Source: JANXQE01 sp035651635
Lineage (GTDB): Bacteria > Verrucomicrobiota > Verrucomicrobiia > Limisphaerales > UBA8199
NCBI GenBank assembly: GCA_035651635.1
Contig: DASRFK010000235.1
Location: 1-36,719, forward strand
Direction of reading: 5' to 3'
DNA: 36,719 nt
Under the pieces are notes generated by a model. That model was not told where the DNA came from and made no database searches. It worked only from the letters and a program-made list of their open reading frames with translations. The translations under genes were made by a program, and so were the position numbers. The number at the start of each line of letters is the position of its first letter. Position 1 is the first letter of the stretch. Of the stretch, positions 1 through 6,812 are shown one piece after another.

Positions 1-331
1 TATTTAAGCACCTTTTCTAAAAGTACCAGGCAAAAATTGCCTACCTAATCTAAATCTCGGTGCGGCTGGGCACGGCTATCCAACGCTAGGTCAGCTGAAT
101 TACCGAAAGGCATTAGCCTAAAGGCGGGACTCCAAACCCAGTTTTAAAACAGGCTCTGAGAATTTCCTCAGCTCGATTTTTCCCAGGATACTGGCTCTGC
201 CGGGCGACCGCTTGACAGCCCAGGAATGCGTCTCCCGCTCGATGCGCATCACTGGCGCGGGCCAACGATGCTCGAATAAAACAGAGGCGCGATCCCGCAT
301 CCAGTGGCATGCGCCATGTCAGGCCACGCGG
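1..331. other. No gene recognised; short palindromic motif
   Basis: No convincing coding region is visible in the first 331 bases; the short open frames here have no recognisable domain and overlap each other on both strands. The segment GCCTAAAGGCGGGACTCCAAAC at about 116-137 contains the palindrome GCCTAAAGGC. From memory this resembles dispersed repeat debris in verrucomicrobial genomes, but only one copy is visible here. I see no tRNA cloverleaf. Confidence 0.4.
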
Positions 332-802
332 TCATACTCCTGGGCGCGAGAGCATGTAGAGGACCTCGTGGACCCCGTCTTCGCCGGCGATGCTGGGATC
401 GTGCTCGGGGGACGGGACGAATTGGCATTTCTCCAGAACCCGGATGGAGCCGACGTTGTGCTTGACCACGAACGCATGGAGTGGCCGCTCTTTGACTTCG
501 GCGACGAAGGCGGCGAGGGCAGCCGTCGCAACGCCCCGGCCCCAGAACTCGCGCCCGACCCAGTAGCCGATCAGCCGCCGGTCCTCGGCGACCCAGCTTC
601 CGATGTTCCCAGTCACCTGCCCATCGCCGACGATCGTGCGGATGATGTTCGAAGGGTTGCGGCGGATCTTGGCCCAATGTGTCATGAAGGCCTCCTTGTC
701 CCGCGAGGGAAACGCCGCCATCCGCACGGCTTCCGGGTCGCGCTGGTGCTCGAAGAAGATCGGAAGGTCGGAGCCGATGACATCGCGCAAAACCACCTTC
801 AT
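332..802 (-). CDS. GNAT-family N-acetyltransferase (RimJ/RimL type)
   Basis: The 156-residue product is a single GNAT domain, which would transfer an acetyl group from acetyl-CoA to an amine. It opens with a beta strand typical of RimL-like enzymes (LRDVIGSDLPIFFEHQRDPEA). The acetyl-CoA binding motif A is clear in GYWVGREFWGRGVATAAL, followed by the usual HNVGSIRVLEKCQF segment. The ATG at 802 is preferred because it starts just before the first strand; an in-frame start at 838 would add 12 unlikely residues. The substrate cannot be told. It is last in a run of minus-strand small genes. A fragment of this gene is duplicated at 2521-2594. Confidence 0.85.
   Translation of the reverse strand: MKVVLRDVIGSDLPIFFEHQRDPEAVRMAAFPSRDKEAFMTHWAKIRRNPSNIIRTIVGDGQVTGNIGSWVAEDRRLIGYWVGREFWGRGVATAALAAFVAEVKERPLHAFVVKHNVGSIRVLEKCQFVPSPEHDPSIAGEDGVHEVLYMLSRPGV
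383..455. repeat. Copy A of a 73/74-bp repeat (within the acetyltransferase gene)
   Basis: This stretch of the acetyltransferase gene recurs almost exactly at 2521-2594. The first 42 bases are identical, followed by a few substitutions and single-base indels. This copy lies in an intact reading frame, so it is the likely parent. Confidence 0.85.
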
Positions 803-859
803 ACGTCTAGGCGATTGTGCTGAGGCGCGGCGGGCCAAGGACGCTGTGCCGCACGTTCA

Positions 860-1207
860 TCATTTTTCAATTGGCGGCATCTTAGATTCTGTGTCGCTAA
901 AAATCTTAAACGACCTGCCTTCCTGGCCATCCGGGGGAAAAGGAACTTTGAAGACGATGGTTCGTTCCGCCGAGGGTGCAACGCTGCCAGGAACAGTGAG
1001 TATCAGGATATCAGGTGCGACCCACCGCCAATTCCCGTTGATAGTTTCTCTACGGTTCATTAATCGCGCGGAATGGTCCTTTGAGAGCGTCACGACATTG
1101 TCTGTTCCGGAAACCTGCCACCGTCCTGCGATGTTAGGCTGATGCGTGGCGCACCCAACAAAGGTGAGCAATCCTAGAATCGAGCTATTGCGAATGGTGG
1201 TGCTCAT
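860..1207 (-). CDS. Small predicted lipoprotein
   Basis: The product is about 115 residues long. It starts at ATG 1207 with a short signal sequence, STTIRNSSILGLLTFVGC, ending in a cysteine that could be lipidated (the -3 position is Phe, so the lipobox is not ideal). The rest is one small beta-rich domain beginning IAGRWQVSG, a pattern seen in lipocalin-like or copper-resistance-like small barrels in which a protein amount is compared with a reference state. No specific family is recognised. A longer frame to 1279 is open, but it would bury the signal sequence. It lies in the same direction as its neighbours. Confidence 0.6.
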   Translation of the reverse strand: MSTTIRNSSILGLLTFVGCATHQPNIAGRWQVSGTDNVVTLSKDHSARLMNRRETINGNWRWVAPDILILTVPGSVAPSAERTIVFKVPFPPDGQEGRSFKIFSDTESKMPPIEK

Positions 1208-1321
1208 CGGGGTGTCAGTGCCGCCGAACGGTCCGCAGCAGCGGCCCCGCAGCAATGGCATGATATGCAAACAGGACATACTCGCGGGGTCCCCTGCCTG
1301 CGGCCGTTAAGCCGCCACGCT

Positions 1322-1672
1322 CTATCTGTAGTTTGGTCCATAGCCCTTTGTGAATCTTCCCGATTTATCAAAAACCGCGACGCTACAAGGACTGGAATAT
1401 AAATGCAGCCAATAATTGTTTCGATCAATGCGTCCGTATTGAAGGCACCAAATGTGTTTCACATCGCTGTAGTCTCGAATCGGGGTATCAGCTCGAACGT
1501 AATGCGGGCCAAGTTCGTCCAGTTGTTCGGGATAATCGCCCTTGTCGTGATGATATGCCCCAAGGGCTGTAATGAAAGGCCGCACGTGAAGAGTCGCCGT
1601 GCCCTGTGGAGAAGGTGCCGAAGCACAACCAACGAGCAAGGAAAACAGAATCGAAAACAATATTGTCCTCAT
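1322..1672 (-). CDS. Small lipoprotein with pseudopilin-like motif
   Basis: The 116-residue product starts with RTILFSILFSLLVGC, a clear lipoprotein signal with lipobox LVGC, so it is probably anchored to a membrane. The mature part contains ITALGAYHHDKGDYPEQLDELGPHYV, the pattern shared by type II secretion pseudopilin G C-terminal regions and many verrucomicrobial proteins (alternating Y, YP, L and P residues). It lacks the pilin prepilin peptidase site, so it is not a pilin itself. The gene follows the membrane protein gene at 1694-2296 by 21 bases, which suggests co-transcription. Confidence 0.65.
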   Translation of the reverse strand: MRTILFSILFSLLVGCASAPSPQGTATLHVRPFITALGAYHHDKGDYPEQLDELGPHYVRADTPIRDYSDVKHIWCLQYGRIDRNNYWLHLYSSPCSVAVFDKSGRFTKGYGPNYR

Positions 1673-1693
1673 GCTTCTGAGGCTGCCGAACGA

Positions 1694-2296
1694 TCAGCTC
1701 ACCGATGGCGGCTCCTCCGTGACTCCCGAATTGCCAAGCTGCGTGGCGGGGCCGCCATTCGGTGCAGTGCATGGTTCGACGATTAGTGGCTGATACTCAA
1801 GGAAGGTGACAATATCACCAACCGTCTTCACCTTGCCATAAAACGGATTCTTGTCGCAGGCGTCCATAGAACGCCGAGCGCGGAATGCAATGTCTCGCGC
1901 CAAATCGTCGAAATCCTCCGGGTCAATCTTCAGGTCCTCCGAGCACCGATCCTCGCGCCGAATTGGAATTGCCCGGCGATCAACCGCAATAAACCGGCTG
2001 AACTCCTCATAAACCGCTCGCAAAATCCAGGAGTCCGCACCCAGGCCAAAAGAACGCGCGAACCTGCAAATGCTCTCTTCGTGACGAGACGCCGCGAGCC
2101 GACGCCGGGAATGCGTCTGCCAAATCGTCTGAATCCAGACAAGAACTCCCAATACAGCAAACAAGACGGCGACTAAATAAGGCTGCTGCCAGGACCAATA
2201 GGCGAGTCCTGCAAACAGGGCTGTCACAAAAATCCAAGCCCACCACTTCGGTTTATGAATTGGCGCAGGTGGCATTGTTCGCGATGGTGCTCTCAT
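1694..2296 (-). CDS. Membrane protein with acyl-carrier-protein-like C-terminal domain
   Basis: The product has 200 residues. Two hydrophobic segments at about residues 18-55 (starting WWAWIFVTALFAGLAYW) anchor it. The soluble part, about residues 80-170, follows the layout of an acyl carrier protein: a helix, then CSEDLKIDPEDFDDLARDI where carriers have DSL, then VKTVGDIVTFLE as the last helix. The phosphopantetheine serine is replaced by proline (IDPEDF), so it should not carry a prosthetic group. The role is unknown. The start at 2296 is supported by AGGA five bases upstream. The carrier-like fold is inferred from the residue pattern only. Confidence 0.65.
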   Translation of the reverse strand: MRAPSRTMPPAPIHKPKWWAWIFVTALFAGLAYWSWQQPYLVAVLFAVLGVLVWIQTIWQTHSRRRLAASRHEESICRFARSFGLGADSWILRAVYEEFSRFIAVDRRAIPIRREDRCSEDLKIDPEDFDDLARDIAFRARRSMDACDKNPFYGKVKTVGDIVTFLEYQPLIVEPCTAPNGGPATQLGNSGVTEEPPSVS

Positions 2297-2520
2297 GCGT
2301 GTCCTGTCGAACGATTGGATCCACGAACGAATGGTCTGTGTATCGGGACGAAGCGATTTCCACTCAAGTCCCTCATTTGATTGACCTTACGGGCCAAGCT
2401 TCATTATGGTCAACCTCTAAAAAATCCCGCCTCCCGGACCGTTTTCCCAATACACTAACCATCCGTTCGTATATCAAAACACGAGCCTTCAGCATGCAAT
2501 CCGTTTATTACAAGAAGGTT
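2297..2520. other. No gene recognised
   Basis: This stretch separates two minus-strand genes and is more AT-rich than its surroundings. A plus-strand open frame crosses it and the following relic, but it has no recognisable domain or convincing start. It may hold the promoter for the membrane protein gene that begins at 2296. Confidence 0.4.
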
Positions 2521-2594
2521 GCCGGCGATGCTGGGATCGTGCTCGGGGGACGGGACGAATTGACATTTTCTCCAGAACCCGGAATGAGCCGACG
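2521..2594 (-). pseudogene. Relic of GNAT acetyltransferase gene (repeat copy B)
   Basis: These 74 bases repeat positions 383-455 nearly exactly but contain single-base insertions that shift the reading frame, and no more of the acetyltransferase gene is present on either side. It is best read as the remnant of a duplicated gene or of a recombination event. It lies just downstream of the small membrane protein gene at 2610-2945. Confidence 0.75.
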
Positions 2595-2609
2595 CCAAGA
2601 ATGTGGCTC

Positions 2610-2945
2610 TCAGCGGCCGACCCGATCAGCAGGAGCAGTCTTATCCAGCAGAGGCTGGAGTCGAAGCATGAGGGAGCGCTGTAGCAGCACGGGATAGAGG
2701 TGAACGACTACACCCGGCAAAAGCATCCATAGTGCGGCGCTCCACGGATGCCTGCTGAAAAGTGCGAGGACGGTTAAGATTATGTGGATGGCAAAGCAGA
2801 TTCCATGTGAGACAACAGCGGCTCGCACCGACTGTTCCAAGGAGTGTACCGCGCTCTTGCCGGTGAATCCCCGCAGGGGTTCGAGGACATGACGATTCCA
2901 TCCGGAGACATCGAGTAGCCAGCCAAACACGCCAACGCCGAGCAT
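2610..2945 (-). CDS. Small membrane protein resembling CrtO-type acyltransferases
   Basis: The 111-residue product has two or three hydrophobic segments: a short one at the start (VGVFGWLLDVSGWN), one in HGICFAIHIILTVLALF and one in WSAALWMLLPGVVVHLYPVLLQRS. The ending HLYPVLLQRSLMLRLQPLL resembles the H-x-YP-x-x-LQR region of the glycosyl-diaponeurosporenoate acyltransferase family, but this protein is shorter than those enzymes. Enzyme activity should not be assumed. The gene starts 24 bases after queA ends on the same strand, so it may be read with it. Confidence 0.6.
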   Translation of the reverse strand: MLGVGVFGWLLDVSGWNRHVLEPLRGFTGKSAVHSLEQSVRAAVVSHGICFAIHIILTVLALFSRHPWSAALWMLLPGVVVHLYPVLLQRSLMLRLQPLLDKTAPADRVGR

Positions 2946-2969
2946 GCGATGGAGGAGTTTACTTCCGCC

Positions 2970-4046
2970 TCATGCGATTAGCATGGCATCTCCATAACTG
3001 TAGAACCGGTAACGCTGCCGCACGGCTTCGGCATAAGCGGCCAGGATGATCTCTCGGCCGGTTGTTTTTCCCGGCGCGGCAAAAGCGCTCACCAGCATTA
3101 CCAGGGTCGACCTGGGCAAATGGAAGTTCGTCAGCAGCACATCCACCAGCTTGAACTTGTAAGGTGGATAAATAAAAATCCGGGTCCGCCCGGCGCCGGC
3201 GACGACATTCCCACCCGTTTCGTTTGCCACTGACTCCAGTAATCGCAACGTGGTCGTTCCCACGGCAAAGACCCGTCCGCCCTCAGCTTTAGCGTCGCGA
3301 ATTGCTTCCGCCGTTGCGTCGCTGATCTGGTAACGTTCCTCGTGCATGGTGTGCTCGGCCAGGTGTTCGCTCTTGACCGGCGCAAATGTGCCCAGACCGA
3401 CGTGCAATGTCACAAAGCTGACCTTGACCCCTCGAGCCCGTATCTGGTCCAGCAACGCTTTGGTGAAATGAAGCCCAGCCGTCGGAGCAGCCACTGACCC
3501 CGGGAATTCTGCAAAGGTTGTCTGGTAGCGCTCCCGGTCCTCATCGAGTTGCGCCCGATCCGGCCGCGCGATGTACGGCGGCAATGGGACTTCGCCCAGT
3601 TCGTCGATCCTCGTCAGAATATTGGTTGTTCCTTCGAAAGCGACCCGCCGATGGCCCTCACTATTCTTCTCAAGAACCGTGGCGGATATCGGAGCGGGGG
3701 AGCCGTCCGGGTTTCGCAGAACAATCCGTGTCCCGGGCCGGGCCCTTTTTCCGGGCCTTAGCATCACCCACCAATCATTTGGCCTTATTTCTTCCAGTAA
3801 GAAGAGTTCAAACTGGCCCCCTGATTTTTCATTCAGCCCTCGCAGGCGCGCCGGGATGACTCTTGAATTATTCAGGACCAGAACATCCTTGGGCTTCAGG
3901 TACTCCAACAGGTCTGGAAACTGCCGGTGCTCGATCGATCCAGAGTGGCGCCGCAGCACCATCAGCCGCGAGTCGTCACGGTTCGGAGCCGGAGCTTGAG
4001 CCACGAGTTCGGCCGGGAGGTGAAAGTCAAAATCGGCAGCGCGCAC
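2970..4046 (-). CDS. queA: tRNA preQ1(34) S-adenosylmethionine ribosyltransferase-isomerase QueA
   Basis: QueA transfers and isomerises the ribosyl group of S-adenosylmethionine onto preQ1 in tRNA, giving epoxyqueuosine at the wobble position. The 358-residue product is full length and collinear with the family. It opens with the typical FDFHLPAELVAQAPAPNRDDSRLMVL, and continues with LVLNNSRVIPARLRG, VAAPTAGLHFT (substrate pocket), VTLHVGLGTFAPV and a C-terminal LLTNFHLPRSTLVMLVSA. The protein is cytosolic. It is divergent from mraZ with about 170 bases between the two starts. Confidence 0.97.
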   Translation of the reverse strand: MRAADFDFHLPAELVAQAPAPNRDDSRLMVLRRHSGSIEHRQFPDLLEYLKPKDVLVLNNSRVIPARLRGLNEKSGGQFELFLLEEIRPNDWWVMLRPGKRARPGTRIVLRNPDGSPAPISATVLEKNSEGHRRVAFEGTTNILTRIDELGEVPLPPYIARPDRAQLDEDRERYQTTFAEFPGSVAAPTAGLHFTKALLDQIRARGVKVSFVTLHVGLGTFAPVKSEHLAEHTMHEERYQISDATAEAIRDAKAEGGRVFAVGTTTLRLLESVANETGGNVVAGAGRTRIFIYPPYKFKLVDVLLTNFHLPRSTLVMLVSAFAAPGKTTGREIILAAYAEAVRQRYRFYSYGDAMLIA

Positions 4047-4133
4047 GAGAATCTCTCAAGGGAAATCGATAACGTTACAAATAGCAGGATGCGTAATTGT
4101 GAATAACTTTTGAATAAACATGCAGAAAAATCA

Positions 4134-4139
4134 TTGACA
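4134..4139 (+). promoter_or_regulatory. Possible -35 element of the dcw promoter
   Basis: A perfect TTGACA lies just upstream of the MraZ boxes. No good -10 box is visible at 17 bases' spacing; the operator repeats occupy that place. If this is the promoter, MraZ bound to its boxes would overlap the polymerase site. Confidence 0.4.
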
Positions 4140-4144
4140 GAAGG

Positions 4145-4179
4145 TGGGGTAAAGTGGGAAAAAGTGGGGCGTTGTGGGG
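4145..4179 (+). promoter_or_regulatory. Four MraZ operator boxes, TGGGN at exact 10-bp period
   Basis: TGGGG, TGGGA, TGGGG and TGGGG start at 4145, 4155, 4165 and 4175, each separated by five bases. Known MraZ proteins bind direct TGGGN repeats with five-base spacers upstream of their own gene. The boxes end 38 bases before the mraZ start, so autoregulation of the dcw cluster is the natural reading. Confidence 0.88.
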
Positions 4180-4217
4180 CAAAAGGCCACACATTGGTTG
4201 CTGGTGAATAACTCGCG

Positions 4218-4682
4218 ATGGAAGACAGCAGGAACAGCGCACCGACCTATTATAACTCCTCCTACCGTCATGGCGTGGATGAGAAGCGTCGGGTCCAAAT
4301 TCCGGCCAAGTGGCGGCCGAGCAACCCGGGGATTGAGTTCACGCTCGTGCTCTGGCCAAAGTCGCAGGCGGGTCCCTGCGTACGCGTTCTTCCTCCAGAG
4401 CAAATGGCGGCCCTGATGAAAGACATCAGTGCCATGCCGAATACCGATCCCAACAAGGTAGTTCTCAAACGGTTCATCGGAAGCGAATCCATCCAGGCGC
4501 CGCTGGATAAGGCCGGACGCATTTGTTTGCCGGAAGAGATGGCCACCGCCGCGGGGATCAGTGACCAGGCGGTGCTGGTGGGCCTTCTCGATCGATTCGA
4601 AATCTGGAGTCCCGAGCGGTACGACAAGGTCAAAGCCGGGGACGCCGTAATGGCGGCGGAAGCATTCAAGTTGATGGAATAA
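4218..4682 (+). CDS. mraZ: Transcriptional regulator MraZ
   Basis: MraZ is the DNA-binding regulator that heads dcw clusters and binds its own promoter. The 154-residue product holds the two tandem AbrB-like SpoVT half-domains of the family. The first contains HGVDEKRRVQIPAKWRP at about residues 18-34; the second contains LDKAGRICLPEEMATAAG at about residues 93-110, with DRFEIWSPERYD afterwards. An in-frame start at 4218 is used; no strong Shine-Dalgarno is seen. The four boxes upstream fit this protein as their ligand. The gene is followed by an unknown gene after a single base. Confidence 0.95.
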   Translation: MEDSRNSAPTYYNSSYRHGVDEKRRVQIPAKWRPSNPGIEFTLVLWPKSQAGPCVRVLPPEQMAALMKDISAMPNTDPNKVVLKRFIGSESIQAPLDKAGRICLPEEMATAAGISDQAVLVGLLDRFEIWSPERYDKVKAGDAVMAAEAFKLME

Positions 4683-4683
4683 T

Positions 4684-5298
4684 ATGAGCCTGCTTCGATT
4701 ATTGACCACCGGAAAAACCCTGATCGGCCTGAAGAAACTCGATCATCGTTATCAGCTGCCGGCTCAAAAGGCCATCCCGGAATTTGGCTCCAAGAAGAAC
4801 CCCTTTCGAGCAACCGTCTTTCCCGAGAAGTTGGAAGCTCTCGACCCGGAAGCTGAGCAGCCCAGACCGGCCGGCAATTCAGAGACGCCAGCCCTGGACC
4901 TGCCCGAACCTATCGGGCGAGGTATGGCGTTGAATCCGGATGAGCCTCGGACCGAGGGCTCTGTCAGGGGCGAGAGTTCGCCATCGCCGGCGACCCTGCC
5001 GCAATCGGAAGCGTCCCCGCGCCGGCCCTCGGCATTGCGCGCCCTGCTTTTGTGGGGCCGCGCCAGGAAAGCGGGCCCCGCGGCCCTGAGCAAGGGCCGG
5101 CCGCTCATTCAAGCCGAGCTGTCCTTAGACAGCGTCAAGGTCGTCCGCAATGATCTCAGTGAAAGCGACCTGGAAGTCATTGCCAGGGACAAAGGCCCGG
5201 CGGCTCAGCCAGCGGCTCCGCCCGAACCGGACTCGAAATTTGACAGGGGCACTCACTCGCCCGGTATGAGCCGGGTATGCGAGGCAAACAAATTGTGA
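4684..5298 (+). CDS. Unknown protein encoded between mraZ and rsmH
   Basis: The 204-residue product starts one base after the mraZ stop, which points to translational coupling. It has two short blocks that look conserved and a low-complexity, proline- and glutamate-rich middle. The first block is residues 1-42 (LLRLLTTGKTLIGLKKLD, then GSKKNPFRA). The second is near residues 140-165 (AELSLDSVKVVRNDLSESD). From memory, both blocks recur in unplaced verrucomicrobial proteins, but this is unverified. There is no signal peptide or membrane segment, so it is likely cytosolic and partly disordered. Its place suggests a role near division or its control; no function can be named. Confidence 0.75.
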   Translation: MSLLRLLTTGKTLIGLKKLDHRYQLPAQKAIPEFGSKKNPFRATVFPEKLEALDPEAEQPRPAGNSETPALDLPEPIGRGMALNPDEPRTEGSVRGESSPSPATLPQSEASPRRPSALRALLLWGRARKAGPAALSKGRPLIQAELSLDSVKVVRNDLSESDLEVIARDKGPAAQPAAPPEPDSKFDRGTHSPGMSRVCEANKL

Positions 5299-5317
5299 AG
5301 TAACGCGCCGATGCAAA

Positions 5318-6256
5318 GTGCCAGGCTTCGAACACAGACCAGTGATGCTGCAGGAAGTCGTGGCGGCCTTGGAGCCGAAACCGGGCGGGCGCTACGTCGA
5401 CGCGACGCTCGGTGGGGCTGGACACGCGGCAGCCATTTTGGACGCGAGTTCGCCCAATGGGTGGTTGTTCGGGTGCGATCGCGATGGCGCAGCCGTTGAA
5501 GCGGCCGCGCGCCGCCTGGCGCCCTTCACGGGCAGATTTGAACTGCGGCAAGGGAATTTTGCGGATCTGGCCGAGTGGTTGCCAGGCGCCAGTTGCGACG
5601 GTGTGTTGATGGATTTGGGCGTCAGTTCGCCGCAATTGGATCGGGCCGAACGCGGTTTTAGTTTTCAGCGCGACGGGCCCTTAGACATGCGCATGGATGC
5701 GCGGCAGTCCCTGACAGCGGCTGAGTTGCTCAACACGGCGGAGCCGGACGACTTGGCCAGGATCTTCTGGGAACTGGGCGGCGAGCGGAATGGGCGACGG
5801 TTTGCGCGGGCGATAGCGGCGGAGCGCGAGCACCGGCCGTTCGTGAGTACGCGGCAGTTGGCCGCCCTGATCGAGCGGTTGGCGCCTCGAATGGGAAAAC
5901 AGAAGCACCCGGCTACGCGGGTTTTTCAGGCATTACGCATGGCGGTAAATGATGAAATTGGTTCATTGCAAAAGGGTTTGGCGGCGGCGGTCACACTGCT
6001 GCGGCCGAACGCGCGGCTGGCGGTCATTACCTTCCATTCGCTGGAGGATCGCGTCGTGAAGGATTTCGGCCGGGCCGCGACGCGCGACTATACCTTCACC
6101 GGGCCGGTGGATGTGCCGGAACTGCGGCAGCCCCGCCAACCGGAGCTGAAGTGGGTTAAGCGCAAAGCAGTGGTGCCCGGCGAGGCAGAACTGGCGGATA
6201 ACCCGCGCAGTCGCAGCGCGCAACTGCGCGTGCTCGAGAAATGTGGCGGATGCTGA
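5318..6256 (+). CDS. rsmH: 16S rRNA (cytosine(1402)-N(4))-methyltransferase RsmH (MraW)
   Basis: RsmH adds the N4 methyl group to C1402 of 16S rRNA using S-adenosylmethionine and is the usual second gene of dcw clusters. The product has 312 residues, the family's normal length. It starts at GTG 5318 with PGFEHRPVMLQEVV, the standard opening. The SAM motif is YVDATLGGAGHA; VLMDLGVSSPQLD and ERGFSFQRDGPLDMRMD follow, then ATRVFQALRMAVNDEIG and ITFHSLEDRVVKDF. An alternative start further inside would remove the conserved HRPV. The ftsL-like gene begins six bases after the stop. Confidence 0.96.
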   Translation: MPGFEHRPVMLQEVVAALEPKPGGRYVDATLGGAGHAAAILDASSPNGWLFGCDRDGAAVEAAARRLAPFTGRFELRQGNFADLAEWLPGASCDGVLMDLGVSSPQLDRAERGFSFQRDGPLDMRMDARQSLTAAELLNTAEPDDLARIFWELGGERNGRRFARAIAAEREHRPFVSTRQLAALIERLAPRMGKQKHPATRVFQALRMAVNDEIGSLQKGLAAAVTLLRPNARLAVITFHSLEDRVVKDFGRAATRDYTFTGPVDVPELRQPRQPELKWVKRKAVVPGEAELADNPRSRSAQLRVLEKCGGC

Positions 6257-6262
6257 GCATTT

Positions 6263-6646
6263 ATGGCGCGAAACCGCAAATCACACTCGGCAGCCATCCG
6301 GTTTGGACCGGCGCTAAAGGCTTTTTTACTGTGCCTGTTCATCGGCGGGTCGGGGGTGGGCTACGTCTGGCAAAGAGAGCAGATTGGGGAGCTTGGCCAC
6401 CGGATCAAACAGAGCGAGGTCCAGCTTCACGCCCTCGAAGTTCAGAACGACGCACTGCGCCTGCGTCTCGGCAAAATGCAAACCCTCGAGTCGCTTGAGT
6501 TGCAGATTCGCAAAGCGGGCCTGGGGTTGGCCAAACCTCAGGACTCTCAGATTCTGCGTTTGCCCGAACCGGTGGCCGTGCCTGCGCGCGCGCAGCACCC
6601 GGAGCAATATGCCGCCCGCGGCGATGCCGCCGCAAACGGCCAATGA
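6263..6646 (+). CDS. ftsL: FtsL-like cell division protein
   Basis: The 127-residue product has the FtsL layout: a basic N-terminus, one membrane segment at about residues 18-36 (ALKAFLLCLFIGGSGVGYVW), and a leucine-rich heptad coiled coil at about residues 38-85 (IGELGHRIKQSEVQLHALE). FtsL forms a periplasmic coiled coil with the division complex and is poorly conserved in sequence, so the call rests on topology and on position between rsmH and ftsI. A DivIC-type partner would look similar. Its stop overlaps the ATG of a 25-codon Arg-rich ORF. Confidence 0.8.
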   Translation: MARNRKSHSAAIRFGPALKAFLLCLFIGGSGVGYVWQREQIGELGHRIKQSEVQLHALEVQNDALRLRLGKMQTLESLELQIRKAGLGLAKPQDSQILRLPEPVAVPARAQHPEQYAARGDAAANGQ

Positions 6647-6720
6647 ACACGAATTTTCGCCGCCGCCCGCGTTACCGTCGGATGAGGAACCGATGGCCGC
6701 GGGCGGCCGGCGGAAGATAA
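6643..6720 (+). CDS. Possible 25-residue Arg-rich leader-like ORF
   Basis: An ATG at 6643 overlaps the ftsL stop (ATGA) and opens a 25-codon frame whose product has 10 arginines, ending in TAA at 6720. It lies in the gap between ftsL and ftsI and contains one copy of a direct repeat. It could be a leader peptide, a relic of an earlier ftsI N-terminus, or chance. I have no homology support. Confidence 0.3.
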   Translation: MNTNFRRRPRYRRMRNRWPRAAGGR

Positions 6721-6801
6721 AGCTGATGAAACAAACGTAAATACCAAAATTTCCGGCGCCCGTGATCGGCTGGATGAGGAACCGAGGTTGCGGGCGGCCG
6801 G
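6680..6801. repeat. Pair of imperfect 30/31-bp direct repeats
   Basis: GGATGAGGAACCGATGG plus the GCGGGCGGCCGG that follows occurs at 6680-6710, and again with small changes at 6772-6801. The second copy ends 11 bases before the ftsI start. The purpose is unknown; local duplication is the simplest explanation. Confidence 0.7.
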
Positions 6802-6812
6802 TCTCTGTTTTT

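Noticed and set aside
1..331. Possible tRNA or small RNA gene
   Set aside because: No cloverleaf with matching acceptor, anticodon and T stems can be drawn on either strand.
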